This document shows positions 34,801 to 43,264 of a DNA stretch of 64,000 nucleotides, one piece after another. How positions within the stretch are numbered: the stretch's first letter is position 1; each line of letters opens with the position of its first letter. The stretch covers positions 765,142 through 829,141 of the forward strand of contig JAWKUB010000005.1 in the NCBI GenBank assembly GCA_041398745.1, read 5' to 3'. The notes under the pieces were generated by a model. The model was not told the DNA's origin. It saw only the letters and a program-made list of their open reading frames with translations, and searched no databases. Source of the DNA: JACKHO01 sp041398745. GTDB lineage: Bacteria > Planctomycetota > Planctomycetia > Planctomycetales > Planctomycetaceae. A program made the translations under genes and the position numbers.

Positions 34801-37800
34801 CAGAGTGTCGCCGCCGATGGCACCGTGACCTTCAATGTTACAGCTCCCATTGGTTCATTCGACGACACCAATGGTGCGACTTACGCCCGCTTCCGCATCA
34901 GCAGCACGGCTCTGGCTGGTCCCGCAGGTGCTGCGGCAGACGGCGAAGTCGAAGACTACGCCATTACCGTTCTCACATCCGCGACCGACGACTTCGGTGA
35001 TGCTCCCAACTCGTACGGCACGACATTGGCTGCCAACGGCGCTCGACATACTGGCATCGGACCAACGCTCGGTGTCGAACGTGACATCGAACGCGATGCT
35101 CTTGTCTCCGCCGACGCATTAGGTGACGACAACTTCAAAGTCGATGACGAAGACGGAGTCTTCATTCTGACGGCTATTGCACCGGGCTACACGTCCATTG
35201 CAGAAGTCAATGCTCCTACAGGCGGCGTGCTCAATGCTTGGATGGACTTGAACGCCAATGGAACGTTTGATTCCGGTGAGCAAATCATCACAGATTACGT
35301 GCTGACACCGGGCGTGAACTCGGTGAACTTCGATGTGCCCGCCGGCTCAACAGTCGGTTCCACGTTTGCCCGCTTCCGTATTGCCGCAGCCGCTGGTGAC
35401 GTCACGGGTCCCACGGGTGCCGCATCGAATGGTGAGGTCGAAGACTACAAGCTCGAAATTCTGCCCATCTTTAACCGTCCGCCCCAAGTCTCCGGTGGTC
35501 CGTTCACAATCGTCGAAAACTCACCCAACGACACGGTTGTTGGTGCGGTGACTGCCTCCGACCCAGACCCCGGACAAAGTTTGACGTACTCCATTACACG
35601 TGGAAACTTTGGGCGCGCTTTCAAAATCGATCCGGTGACAGGCGTCATCAGCGTGAACGCAACTGAGTGGGTCGATTACGAAATCCAGAATCAATTCGAT
35701 TTGGAAGTTACTGCCACAGACGACGGCAATCCCGCATTGAGTGCCAAGACAATTGTGCGCATCGACCTGACCGACGTGGCCGATGGCATTTCGCTGGTGG
35801 TTCGCGAGGGAGATGCCGTCGGCACGAAGTTCGGACGCATTCCGACGTCTCTGACCGACCGTCCGCTCAACTTTGTTATTGTCAACGGTAACACGGATGG
35901 AGCCTTCGATGTCGATTCCGAGGGGCTCATCTTTGTTGCCAACTCGGCTCCGCTCGACTTCGAAACGCATCCTGTCTTTGATTTGGAAATCTTTGTTACT
36001 GACAACCTGTTCAATACAGAGCAGGTGTTCGTCACCGTGAAGGTGCTCGATCGCAACGAAGCTCCAATGACCTCAGACGAAACGTTCCAGGTGCTGCAGT
36101 ACGTGCCAAACGGAACAGTAGTCGGCCAAGTGGTTGCGACCGATCCCGACTTTGGTCAAACCCTGACGTACTCAATTTTCCGCGGCAACGATGATGGTGC
36201 ATTCGCCATTGATCAAAACGGCGTCATAACGGTGGCTGACCGCACGAAACTCAACTTCGACACCAATCCCATTTATGATTTGGTGGTCGCTGTGAGCGAC
36301 AGTGCGGAAGTTCCGTTCACCGTCGGTGCCAAAGTCCGAATTTACGTCCGCAAGTACGTTCAACTGAACAACTTCAATGTCGGTGTACTCGGGCCAAACT
36401 GGACCACAATGGGGGACACGGTTTCCGTTCGCCCTGTTGCTGGCACGAACACGACGCCGCAACTTGTGTTGGAGCAAACAAACACCACGCCGCAGGTTCT
36501 GTTGGCAACGCTCGATTTGGAACTGCGGGAATACGACGACCTCGTGTTCCAGTTCCACCGGACAATTCTCGATGCAAATACATCGGGTCGGGTGCAGTAC
36601 AGCAACGATGGCGGAATGTCCTGGGTTACGATTAATACCTTTGACGGTGCCGTGAATCCTGTTGGCACGGCACAACGTGTAACCATTAACCTGACAGCTG
36701 CTTCGCAGGCATCTGGCCGGCCAATTCGCGGTCGCACGCTCATTCGCTTCACGGCAGAGACGACTTCGATGGGTGAGGGGGTGGCCATCGACAACATTGT
36801 CATGTCAGGACGCATTCGCGAAGCCACGGCCGATGACGTGCTGATTTACGACGAAACCAACAATGTCTTCCAGCTTGGTTTCTCGAACGGCACGGAATTC
36901 GTTTTCAACAGCACTCCGTGGTTGCCGGGTGGGAACTGGGAGTTCCTGTACGGAGACTTCAATAACGACCAGCGACTCGACGTGGCAGGTTTCGACACCG
37001 TCAACAGCAAGTGGGTGGTCGGCTTGTCTACCGGTGCCGCGCTGTACGTCAAGCAGTGGACCAGTTGGAACAGCAGCATTAGCTGGGACAATTTGGTTGT
37101 CGGCGATTTTAACGGGGACGGATTCGACGACATTGCCGCTCAAACCAGTACCGGACAGGTCTGGATTGGCTATTCAAACGGTGACCGCTTTGTGAATAGG
37201 CCCGGTGTGAATTTCGCGGCAACGAACATCGTCCAGCTGTTGGCTGGTGACGTCAATGCCGACGGATTTGATGACATCATCGCCCGCAAAGATGATGGCT
37301 CACTGAGCGTTGGTAAGGGGCGGGCCGCCGATGGTCTCGATTTGGTTATGGATGCAGGTACCTTTGGCTATGCCAACTGGTCGGACGTCCTCATGGGAGA
37401 CTTTAACGGCAATGGACGGATGGAACTTGTTGGTCGCCGTGACGTGGGTGGATCGCCGACGACAGAAGAACTGAAAGCAGCTGGCCAGGTCTGGTTGGGC
37501 GAATTCAAGAACGGTAAGTTCGCCTTCCGTTATGGAACACGTTGGAGCAGCTCAGAAGTGTGGTCCAGCGTGGTCGTTTCCGACTTCAACAATGACGGTC
37601 TTGATGACCTTGTTGGTGGCACACAAGGTGGCGCCTGGTGGGGAGCATTGTCCGATGGCAATGTCCTGGCTAACCGGTACTTCGGCCGTTCAGCGAGTGA
37701 TCCAACCCACACCGTCATCGGTGACTTTAACCTGGACGGCAACAACGACTTCGCCACCTTCCATGGTGGAACGAATGAGTGGATTGTCGGTCTTGGTGGC

Positions 37801-37884
37801 GGAACCCGACCAGTATTCAGCCTGTTTGGTTCATTGCCAATTGTCAGCACCTTCGGTCGCCCAGGCGGTGGAGCACTCGACTAG
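31891..37884 (+). CDS. Giant LEPR-XLL extracellular protein with metzincin, GEVED, cadherin and FG-GAP modules
   Basis: The 1997-residue protein opens with 'ILESLEDRVLLSG', the planctomycete LEPR-XLL sorting motif. Modules in order: a His/Asp patch ('DHDHDHGEEDH'); a metzincin protease with 'HEVGHNLGLGHD' (zinc ligands H237, H241, H247) and a Met-turn near M270; a pre-peptidase-like beta domain (about 320-450); GEVED domain 1 (about 460-613); a lamin-tail-like domain (about 619-860); GEVED 2 (about 867-1027) and 3 (about 1033-1190); three cadherin-like repeats (about 1195-1487); a jelly-roll segment (to about 1640); and FG-GAP/VCBS repeats to the end. It is probably secreted or surface-bound, with Ca-dependent folding and a proteolytic or adhesive role. 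Confidence 0.9.
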   Translation: MFGLFASLSPRRRRVAPGFGIAKSILESLEDRVLLSGAGVDNTVVDDALIDHDHDHGEEDHYPLIEDFSNVSPGLLSTELLFDAASTFELHSKPDSNYTIYLDFDGHTTAGNWNSNPNDPLIVHAGYDTDGNLGSFSQQELANIQRIWEMVAEDFAPFDVNVTTEEPPLADLINSGGGDTRWGARAVMTVNDFGVCSGCGGIAQVGVFDRGWDSPAYVFNGVRSNGGIFALAETISHEVGHNLGLGHDGVGASTYYSGHGTGAEGWGPIMGAPFSKVTSQWSDGNYFNSTNAQDDLTVITTTNGFGYRQDDYGNTRGAATAMVPVNGTQLNFDGIIERNTDVDYIRFDAGTGSVSFNIATYSDRPNLNVFAALYDASGTLVTSVNPKNNPGALLTASVTTGTYYLRIEGVGSDDVYNATSDAVEAPTPEPYNQNPPLGFSDYGSLGFYFVTGSVPAAQADYGDAPDSYSTTDASGGPSHLDTGPILGALRDAESDANAGPNANGDDNSGIDDEDGVQFVNIIVPGGTAKIRVSTTTGGILDGWIDFDGSGTFDPTEQVILDFDLPVGTTDFDIPVPQTAAIGTTYARFRIAETAFDVDSPVGQVNNGEVEDYRISVKPRQVINEVLFNTPGDNTGNEYIELRSEPGTVIDNGTYLVVVEGDGNGGTIDMLYNLSGLQYGANGYLVLLQKDSPYASLVDPDSTVVTSTQVGWRDFGARVSINGFSENNLENGSQTYFLINSGTRPLLGGDIDADNNGTPDGSIYGLWDVLDSVGFIDANVGDQAYGAINFQTNGGGLTPTGSVSVDTGAAVLGYIGRNLISQGPAAAGWVGGVLSGAAPTWVLSSATPNTFNGRPLDHIGSLNFDQLDFGDLPDVYNTTEANNGASHGLGGPILGTVKDVESDGSPTAGADGDDNLSNDDEDGVLIPALREGTAGVVSVTINNVGAGAFVYGWFDWNANGDFADAGEAVIAQSVAADGTVTFNVTAPIGSFDDTNGATYARFRISSTALAGPAGAAADGEVEDYAITVLTSATDDFGDAPNSYGTTLAANGARHTGIGPTLGVERDIERDALVSADALGDDNFKVDDEDGVFILTAIAPGYTSIAEVNAPTGGVLNAWMDLNANGTFDSGEQIITDYVLTPGVNSVNFDVPAGSTVGSTFARFRIAAAAGDVTGPTGAASNGEVEDYKLEILPIFNRPPQVSGGPFTIVENSPNDTVVGAVTASDPDPGQSLTYSITRGNFGRAFKIDPVTGVISVNATEWVDYEIQNQFDLEVTATDDGNPALSAKTIVRIDLTDVADGISLVVREGDAVGTKFGRIPTSLTDRPLNFVIVNGNTDGAFDVDSEGLIFVANSAPLDFETHPVFDLEIFVTDNLFNTEQVFVTVKVLDRNEAPMTSDETFQVLQYVPNGTVVGQVVATDPDFGQTLTYSIFRGNDDGAFAIDQNGVITVADRTKLNFDTNPIYDLVVAVSDSAEVPFTVGAKVRIYVRKYVQLNNFNVGVLGPNWTTMGDTVSVRPVAGTNTTPQLVLEQTNTTPQVLLATLDLELREYDDLVFQFHRTILDANTSGRVQYSNDGGMSWVTINTFDGAVNPVGTAQRVTINLTAASQASGRPIRGRTLIRFTAETTSMGEGVAIDNIVMSGRIREATADDVLIYDETNNVFQLGFSNGTEFVFNSTPWLPGGNWEFLYGDFNNDQRLDVAGFDTVNSKWVVGLSTGAALYVKQWTSWNSSISWDNLVVGDFNGDGFDDIAAQTSTGQVWIGYSNGDRFVNRPGVNFAATNIVQLLAGDVNADGFDDIIARKDDGSLSVGKGRAADGLDLVMDAGTFGYANWSDVLMGDFNGNGRMELVGRRDVGGSPTTEELKAAGQVWLGEFKNGKFAFRYGTRWSSSEVWSSVVVSDFNNDGLDDLVGGTQGGAWWGALSDGNVLANRYFGRSASDPTHTVIGDFNLDGNNDFATFHGGTNEWIVGLGGGTRPVFSLFGSLPIVSTFGRPGGGALD

Positions 37885-38621
37885 AGCAAGGCACCCAGGC
37901 CGTCAGGCTTCGTAGCTGCAAAGACATACAATCCCACTGGACAGCGTTGCGCACCATAAGCTGACAATTGCTCAACTTCGAATCCGGACTTCTTCAGCAG
38001 ATTGGAAGTTATGTCCGGGTCGAGAAGTTGCAGTCGATGCACTTCGTCCGCGCGGCGATAAAGTTCGTCGACGTTTCGGAATGACGTAATTTCGCGGGTA
38101 AGGACATTGTCGGCACGCGCGGTCGTGACGAGGACGGTCCAATCATCTCCGTGAACGAATGACTGCGATGAAAGGGCTTGCGCCCGCTGTGGACCAGCGA
38201 CGTCAAACAGTAGCATCCCGCCCGGTCGCAAGCAGTCATGGATTCGTTCAAGTACAGACTCAAAGACTGTCGCATCGTTTCGTTCATCAAACAGATAGTT
38301 GAATACTTCTCCAATGGCCACAACCGCGTTGCATTCTGGGAATTGAACGTCCACGAATGACCCGACATGAAACGTTCCGTCCGGTACGCGTGCGGAAGCG
38401 AGTTCAATCATATCTGGGGAAAGGTCGTAGCCGATGACGTCAAGACCGTCTTGGCAAAGTAGCTCTGCCAATGTTCCCCCGCCGCAACCGAGTTCCACAA
38501 TCTTTTGTCGACCGTTTCCAATGCTTGGGAGCCGGGCTTTAATTTCCTGAGCAGCGCCTCTCGCCAAACGGGTGAAGCCGCTCTCGTGGATGTATGCCAG
38601 GTCTTCCTGATAGGCGTTCAT
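37881..38621 (-). CDS. Class I SAM-dependent methyltransferase
   Basis: The 246-residue protein has the SAM-binding motif I 'IVELGCGGGTLAELL' (about residues 43-57), the acidic loop 'VIGYDLSPDMIELA', motif II 'CNAVVAIGEVFNYL' and 'LRPGGMLLFDVAG'. It is of the Methyltransf_25/11 type acting on small molecules; the substrate is unknown. The stop codon shares the CTAG at 37881-37884 with the convergent giant gene. The start ATG at 38621 lies 180 bases from RecQ on the other strand. Confidence 0.9.
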   Translation of the reverse strand: MNAYQEDLAYIHESGFTRLARGAAQEIKARLPSIGNGRQKIVELGCGGGTLAELLCQDGLDVIGYDLSPDMIELASARVPDGTFHVGSFVDVQFPECNAVVAIGEVFNYLFDERNDATVFESVLERIHDCLRPGGMLLFDVAGPQRAQALSSQSFVHGDDWTVLVTTARADNVLTREITSFRNVDELYRRADEVHRLQLLDPDITSNLLKKSGFEVEQLSAYGAQRCPVGLYVFAATKPDGLGALL

Positions 38622-38801
38622 GATTCGGAATGCCCTTCAAAGTTACTCGGTTGAGGATGTGCGGGCAGGGTTCCGTTAGCTTCAGGCTTGGGGATTTCGA
38701 AATCAAGACAAGTGCGTCGTCGACGCGGGCAAGGTTGTCTTTACGGGCACCGCAAGCGAAACTGCTGTCAGCAACAGGAACAAAATAACTGGGCTTTCAA
38801 G

Positions 38802-41006
38802 ATGACCTCAGACCACAGCACCGCAAGTTCATCATCAGCGGAGCACCTCAAAAGCGTCTTGCAGGAGTACTGGGGCTACGACTCCTTTCGACCACTGCAA
38901 CAAGAATCGATGACCTCCATAATGGAAGGACGCGACACGCTGGTGGTGTTGCCGACCGGCGGCGGAAAATCACTTTGTTATCAGGCTCCCGCGATGTGTC
39001 TCGATGGCATGGCAATTGTCGTCTCGCCGCTGATTTCGTTGATGAAAGATCAGGTGGATGCGGCGCGTGCTTGCGGATTGTCTGCACGACTCATCAACAG
39101 TTCTATAGACGCCAGGGAACGGTTTGAAACCTGGAGCGACGTGCGTGACGGAAAAGTGCGGCTGTTGTACGTCTCTCCAGAACGCCTCACACAATCCACG
39201 TTTCTCGATCAGCTGACGGACATTCCACTGTCGATGCTTGCCATTGATGAGGCGCATTGCATCAGCCAGTGGGGGCACGATTTCCGACCGCACTACCGAG
39301 AGTTGTGCGTGCTGCGAGAACGTTTTCCGCAAGTGCCCTTACACGCGTTCACGGCCACGGCAACTGCGCAGGTGCAGGAGGATATTGCCGCCCAACTTGG
39401 ACTGAAGTCGCCGCAGTACTTTGTTGGAAGTTTTGATCGTCCCAATTTGCACTATCGAGTGCTGCGCAAGGGAAATCTTACCGATCAAATCGAAGCGGAA
39501 ATCAAAAACCACGCAGGCGAGTCTGGAATTATCTACTGCATTACCCGTAAGGAAGTGGACGAGTGGACCGCCTGGCTGAACAGTCGCGGCGTACCAGCGC
39601 TGCCGTACCATGCCGGTCTTACTGATGAACAGCGCCAACAGAACCAGGACGCGTTCCTGAACGACGACGCCGGAGTTGTTGTGGCGACCGTGGCGTTCGG
39701 AATGGGCATCGACAAGTCAAACATTCGGTTCGTTTTGCACGTGGGAATGCCGAAGTCCATAGAGCACTACCAGCAGGAAAGCGGCCGTGCTGGGCGTGAC
39801 GGTCTCGACGCCAACTGCGTGCTGCTGTTTGGGAACGACGACTTGGTCAAATGGCAGTTCATGATGCGCGACCTCCCGCCGGAGGTGAGTGAGGTCTCCT
39901 TTGACTCACTCCGAAAAATGGTTGGATTCTGCGAAGGCATGACCTGCCGCCACCGGGCGCTCGTGCAACATTTCGGCCAGGACCTGGAAGAGGACTGCGA
40001 GACAAACTGCGACGTATGCACGGGAGATCACGCGAAAGTTGAAGAGCCGCTGAAGATCGCCCAAATGATTCTCTCGTCCGTCTATCGACAGGAACAGCGT
40101 TTCGGTGTGGACTACACCATTGCCGTATTGAAAGGCTCGCGTTCGAAAAAAGTCCTCGCCAACGGCCATGACAAACTGAGTACATACGGTTTGCTGACGG
40201 AATACTCCAAACCGCTAATTCAAGAATGGATTGGGCAGCTCATTCAGCAACTGTGTCTACAACGCGTGGGTGAGTACAACATGTTGCGATTGACGGAATC
40301 CGGCTGGCGTGTGTTGCGCGGAGAATGGACACCGGAGCTATTCATCCCGCAGCGCACCGATCTGTCGCAGGAAGCGGAGACAAAGAAGGGCAAGCAGACC
40401 TCGTGGGAAGGGGTGGACCTGCCACTGTTCGAAGAATTACGGGTACTCCGCTCCCGTTTCGCAGCGGAACGCAACGTGCCACCATACGTCATTTTCAGCG
40501 ACGCAACGCTTCGGGATCTGGCCCGCAAACGACCAACCACAACTGAAGCATTTCTGGCAGTGTACGGAGTCGGACAAAAGAAACGGGATGACTTCGGCGA
40601 CGAGTTTCTGGAACTCATCGACAACTATTGCCGCGAACACCAAATCGAGTCAAATGTCGGCGAAGAGAGCAGCCCGGCAAGTTCAACCAGTGATGGTCCG
40701 AAAGTGAATCGTACGGCACTCACAGCCTTTTCGCTGTTCGCTGAAGGGAAATCCATCCCCGAAGTTGCCAAGCTCCTGGGCCGCGCCGATTCAACGACGT
40801 GCGGTTACTTGGCTGAGTATCTGACTAAACACGATATTTCCGACCCCACTCCCTGGGTCGATACCGCAACCACTGCAAGAATCCGGCAAGCCATTGAACA
40901 AGTGGGAACCAACGGACTCAAACCAATCCACGATCATCTGAATGGCGAAGTCGACTACGATAGCATTCGCATTGTCGCGCAGTGCTGGCAGAATGCACAG
41001 TCGTAG
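38802..41006 (+). CDS. recQ: ATP-dependent DNA helicase RecQ with C-terminal HTH
   Basis: The 734-residue 3'-5' helicase starts at ATG 38802 ('MTSDHSTASS'); the open frame upstream to 38688 looks unlike protein. Motifs: Walker A 'LPTGGGKSLCYQ' (about 49-60), 'IDEAHCISQWGHDFRP' (about 147-162), motif V/VI 'VAFGMGIDKSNIRFV' and 'QQESGRAGRDG', the zinc-binding Cys set (from 'FCEGMTCRHR' to 'CETNCDVC'), an RQC winged helix and an HRDC domain ('YVIFSDATLRDLA'). After about residue 625 a further domain ('LFAEGKSIPEVAKLLGRA') resembles the YpbB-type HTH, which Bacillus encodes beside RecQ. It acts in recombination repair. Confidence 0.95.
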   Translation: MTSDHSTASSSSAEHLKSVLQEYWGYDSFRPLQQESMTSIMEGRDTLVVLPTGGGKSLCYQAPAMCLDGMAIVVSPLISLMKDQVDAARACGLSARLINSSIDARERFETWSDVRDGKVRLLYVSPERLTQSTFLDQLTDIPLSMLAIDEAHCISQWGHDFRPHYRELCVLRERFPQVPLHAFTATATAQVQEDIAAQLGLKSPQYFVGSFDRPNLHYRVLRKGNLTDQIEAEIKNHAGESGIIYCITRKEVDEWTAWLNSRGVPALPYHAGLTDEQRQQNQDAFLNDDAGVVVATVAFGMGIDKSNIRFVLHVGMPKSIEHYQQESGRAGRDGLDANCVLLFGNDDLVKWQFMMRDLPPEVSEVSFDSLRKMVGFCEGMTCRHRALVQHFGQDLEEDCETNCDVCTGDHAKVEEPLKIAQMILSSVYRQEQRFGVDYTIAVLKGSRSKKVLANGHDKLSTYGLLTEYSKPLIQEWIGQLIQQLCLQRVGEYNMLRLTESGWRVLRGEWTPELFIPQRTDLSQEAETKKGKQTSWEGVDLPLFEELRVLRSRFAAERNVPPYVIFSDATLRDLARKRPTTTEAFLAVYGVGQKKRDDFGDEFLELIDNYCREHQIESNVGEESSPASSTSDGPKVNRTALTAFSLFAEGKSIPEVAKLLGRADSTTCGYLAEYLTKHDISDPTPWVDTATTARIRQAIEQVGTNGLKPIHDHLNGEVDYDSIRIVAQCWQNAQS

Positions 41007-41074
41007 TTTGGGAAGCAAACTTGGAACCAGTTGTACAAGGTTGGGCAGCCAACGAGCGCTGTCCATAATCGTCC

Positions 41075-41626
41075 CTACCAGGGCGTTTCCATTAGGCTGA
41101 CAATTTGCAGGGCCAGCTGGTCGGTGACGTCTTGTGTGGCCGTGGCGAGGGATTGGCCGGTCTCCGGAGCGAAGCTCGACTGCGCGATAACGTGGGCGCT
41201 GTGTCCTTCAATGGGAATGCGGCGTTCGGCCAGAAGTTGCCCTGTACGGCGGTCTTCCCAGCGGACTTCGACGACCAGCGAGAGTTCGAGTTCGCGTGAG
41301 TCATCGAATCTTGTTTGATTCTCAACGCGTTTGTCGACACTCACAATGCGACCTGTAAGTACGGTGTCGGCATATGCGGAGGGAGAGAGCCGGTAGCTGG
41401 TGCGTTCCTGAATTTTCTTCTGGACCGCTTCGGTCAATGCGAGCTCGATGTTCCGACGGAACGACTCGTTTTCAAAAATTGGGACATGAACGGTCCGGAC
41501 ATCTTCGCGATACGGGCTGCCCACAATGTAACCGCAGCCGCTGAGCGTACCCGCCAGAACAATGAACACAGCACGTACCATCCACGCCCGTCCCGCATTG
41601 GGAAGCATTAGGCCGTCGTGTTTCAT
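41075..41626 (-). CDS. lptE: LptE-like LPS-assembly lipoprotein
   Basis: The 183-residue lipoprotein has lipobox 'TLSGCGY' (Cys near residue 32). The mature domain fits the LptE family: 'VHVPIFENESFRRNIELALTEAV' in two halves, then 'VLTGRIVSVDKRV' and 'RELELSLVVEVRWEDRRTGQ'. In proteobacteria LptE plugs the LptD barrel that inserts lipopolysaccharide. It follows the BamD-like gene by 39 bases. The start is uncertain: a strong GAGGAGGA site sits about 24 bases upstream of the ATG at 41626, which is too far. The ATG at 41581 would also give a lipoprotein signal. Confidence 0.8.
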   Translation of the reverse strand: MKHDGLMLPNAGRAWMVRAVFIVLAGTLSGCGYIVGSPYREDVRTVHVPIFENESFRRNIELALTEAVQKKIQERTSYRLSPSAYADTVLTGRIVSVDKRVENQTRFDDSRELELSLVVEVRWEDRRTGQLLAERRIPIEGHSAHVIAQSSFAPETGQSLATATQDVTDQLALQIVSLMETPW

Positions 41627-41665
41627 TGAATTGTTGAGCAGAGGGGATTCCTCCTCGTATGAGTG

Positions 41666-43231
41666 CTACAGGGTCACCTTGGCCGCAGGTTCGTCCGAAC
41701 TTGGTGGCGTTTGGAGACTCGGCGGTTCGTCGGCACGCTTCAGGAAGCCACCAAGACGTTGCCAGACACCTGGCTTGTCTTCAGGCTGAGCGGCCTGTCG
41801 TTCTCTCTCCGATGGAAGCGAGAGTTGATCCCGCGAGTCGGCCGGTTGCCGGTCACGTACAATGGGTTGTCTGACTTCTGAAGGGCTGGGGGCACGTTGC
41901 TGTGCGAAAGGATTCCATGAACGTGACTGACCCGCCTGTGCTCGCTCAGCCGCGAGTTCATTCAGCTTCATGCGCGCCTTGTCGGCAAATGGCGAGTCAG
42001 GATGACGGTTGATGAGCATATTGCAGTACAGTGCCATCGACTCCGGCACGCCTTTGGCTTCGTAAAACTCAACTCGGTCCCAAATCCTTGCTTCTTCAGC
42101 GACCTGGAGTACGTTTAGCTCTTCCTGCAAACGCTGACGCTGTTCGGGACTAAGGTCCGGAAACATTTGCAGTGCTGTTTGCTTGAGTTGCTTCGCCTCT
42201 TCCAGTGCCCGATCGTCATAGGCCGACCCCTGATAACTGGCAAAGGTCACGTGTGATCCGAGAACATAAGCATCCTTAAAGTGTGGGCTGTCCGGATAGT
42301 TTTCACGGAGCAGGCGGTAGTCGCGGGCGGCATCTTCGTAGTTCTTCGAACGGAGATGATGGTTTGCCGACAACATGAGCGCGTCGTCGGCCAATGGTCC
42401 GGTGGGGTCATGTAGCCAAATGGACCGGAGCGCTTGCAGACCGCGTCCATACGTGTCGAAAGTCGGACGGGTTCGGTCGGTCAAATTTGGGACAATAGCG
42501 ATTTGTTTGAGCGTAGAGGAATGATCTGCGAACTTCACGGCTTTGCCCGTGAGTTCTTCATTCCCTGCCAGTTGAATTTCCGCTTCGCCGTCTGAGTTGA
42601 TGTCTTCGGGGAAGTCGAGCCAGTAGCGGGCAATGCGGAAGAGTTGCCGCGTGACCTGATCGAGGTGCCGCGACGAGGGGTACCGATTCAGCAAGTCGTC
42701 ATAGCTGTCTTGTGCATCGGTGAAGTCCTCTAATGCGAACTGTGTCTCACCAATCATGAAGAGTGCGTCTTCTTCGATGGGATCGCCGTTACTGCTGAAC
42801 GGATCGTAGCGATCGCTTCCTTCCATCCCCCACCAGCGTCGCCAGCGTGCGCCGGCCGACTCATAGGTTTTGCGTCGGTCATGAATGATTTTCTTAAACA
42901 GCTTTTCAGCGGCGGCGTATTCCCCGTTTTCGTAGACGGCAACGGCTTGTTCGTACCGCTCGAAATCTGCGGAAATTCCAGCTTCGGGATTTGACCGCAG
43001 CTCTTCCTGTCGTCGTTTCCAGCTCAGGGAGTTCAGGTTTCGTTCCGTCGGGCCAGCCACTCCGCTACTCGCATTTCCAACGTCAGCGAGGAAGGCTGGT
43101 TCCTCTGATTGACCGCGCATCGACATGTTGGGGCCACCTGCGCAGCCCGCGAGCGCAGCGAGAATCAAGAGGCTGAGAGCCAGTTGTGGCTTCTGTTCCT
43201 TGAAGCAGCTCATGGGCACTGTTGTAAGCAT
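41666..43231 (-). CDS. BamD-like TPR lipoprotein
   Basis: The roughly 521-residue lipoprotein has lipobox 'LAALAGCAGG'. I chose the ATG at 43231, 9 bases after AGGGCAGG; a GTG at 43252 is an alternative. Tetratricopeptide-type repeats follow: 'YEQAVAVYENGEYAAAEKLFKK', split in the protein into A and B helices, then 'FALEDFTDAQDSYDDLLNRYP' and 'NYEDAARDYRLLRENYPDSPHF'. This pattern matches BamD/YfiO, which helps insert outer-membrane barrels, though at twice the usual length. The C-terminal 90 residues are polar and disordered. Its neighbours are LptE and RecO. Confidence 0.78.
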   Translation of the reverse strand: MLTTVPMSCFKEQKPQLALSLLILAALAGCAGGPNMSMRGQSEEPAFLADVGNASSGVAGPTERNLNSLSWKRRQEELRSNPEAGISADFERYEQAVAVYENGEYAAAEKLFKKIIHDRRKTYESAGARWRRWWGMEGSDRYDPFSSNGDPIEEDALFMIGETQFALEDFTDAQDSYDDLLNRYPSSRHLDQVTRQLFRIARYWLDFPEDINSDGEAEIQLAGNEELTGKAVKFADHSSTLKQIAIVPNLTDRTRPTFDTYGRGLQALRSIWLHDPTGPLADDALMLSANHHLRSKNYEDAARDYRLLRENYPDSPHFKDAYVLGSHVTFASYQGSAYDDRALEEAKQLKQTALQMFPDLSPEQRQRLQEELNVLQVAEEARIWDRVEFYEAKGVPESMALYCNMLINRHPDSPFADKARMKLNELAAERAQAGQSRSWNPFAQQRAPSPSEVRQPIVRDRQPADSRDQLSLPSERERQAAQPEDKPGVWQRLGGFLKRADEPPSLQTPPSSDEPAAKVTL

Positions 43232-43264
43232 GGTGGGCATCCTGCCCTTCACATATTCGGAAGG

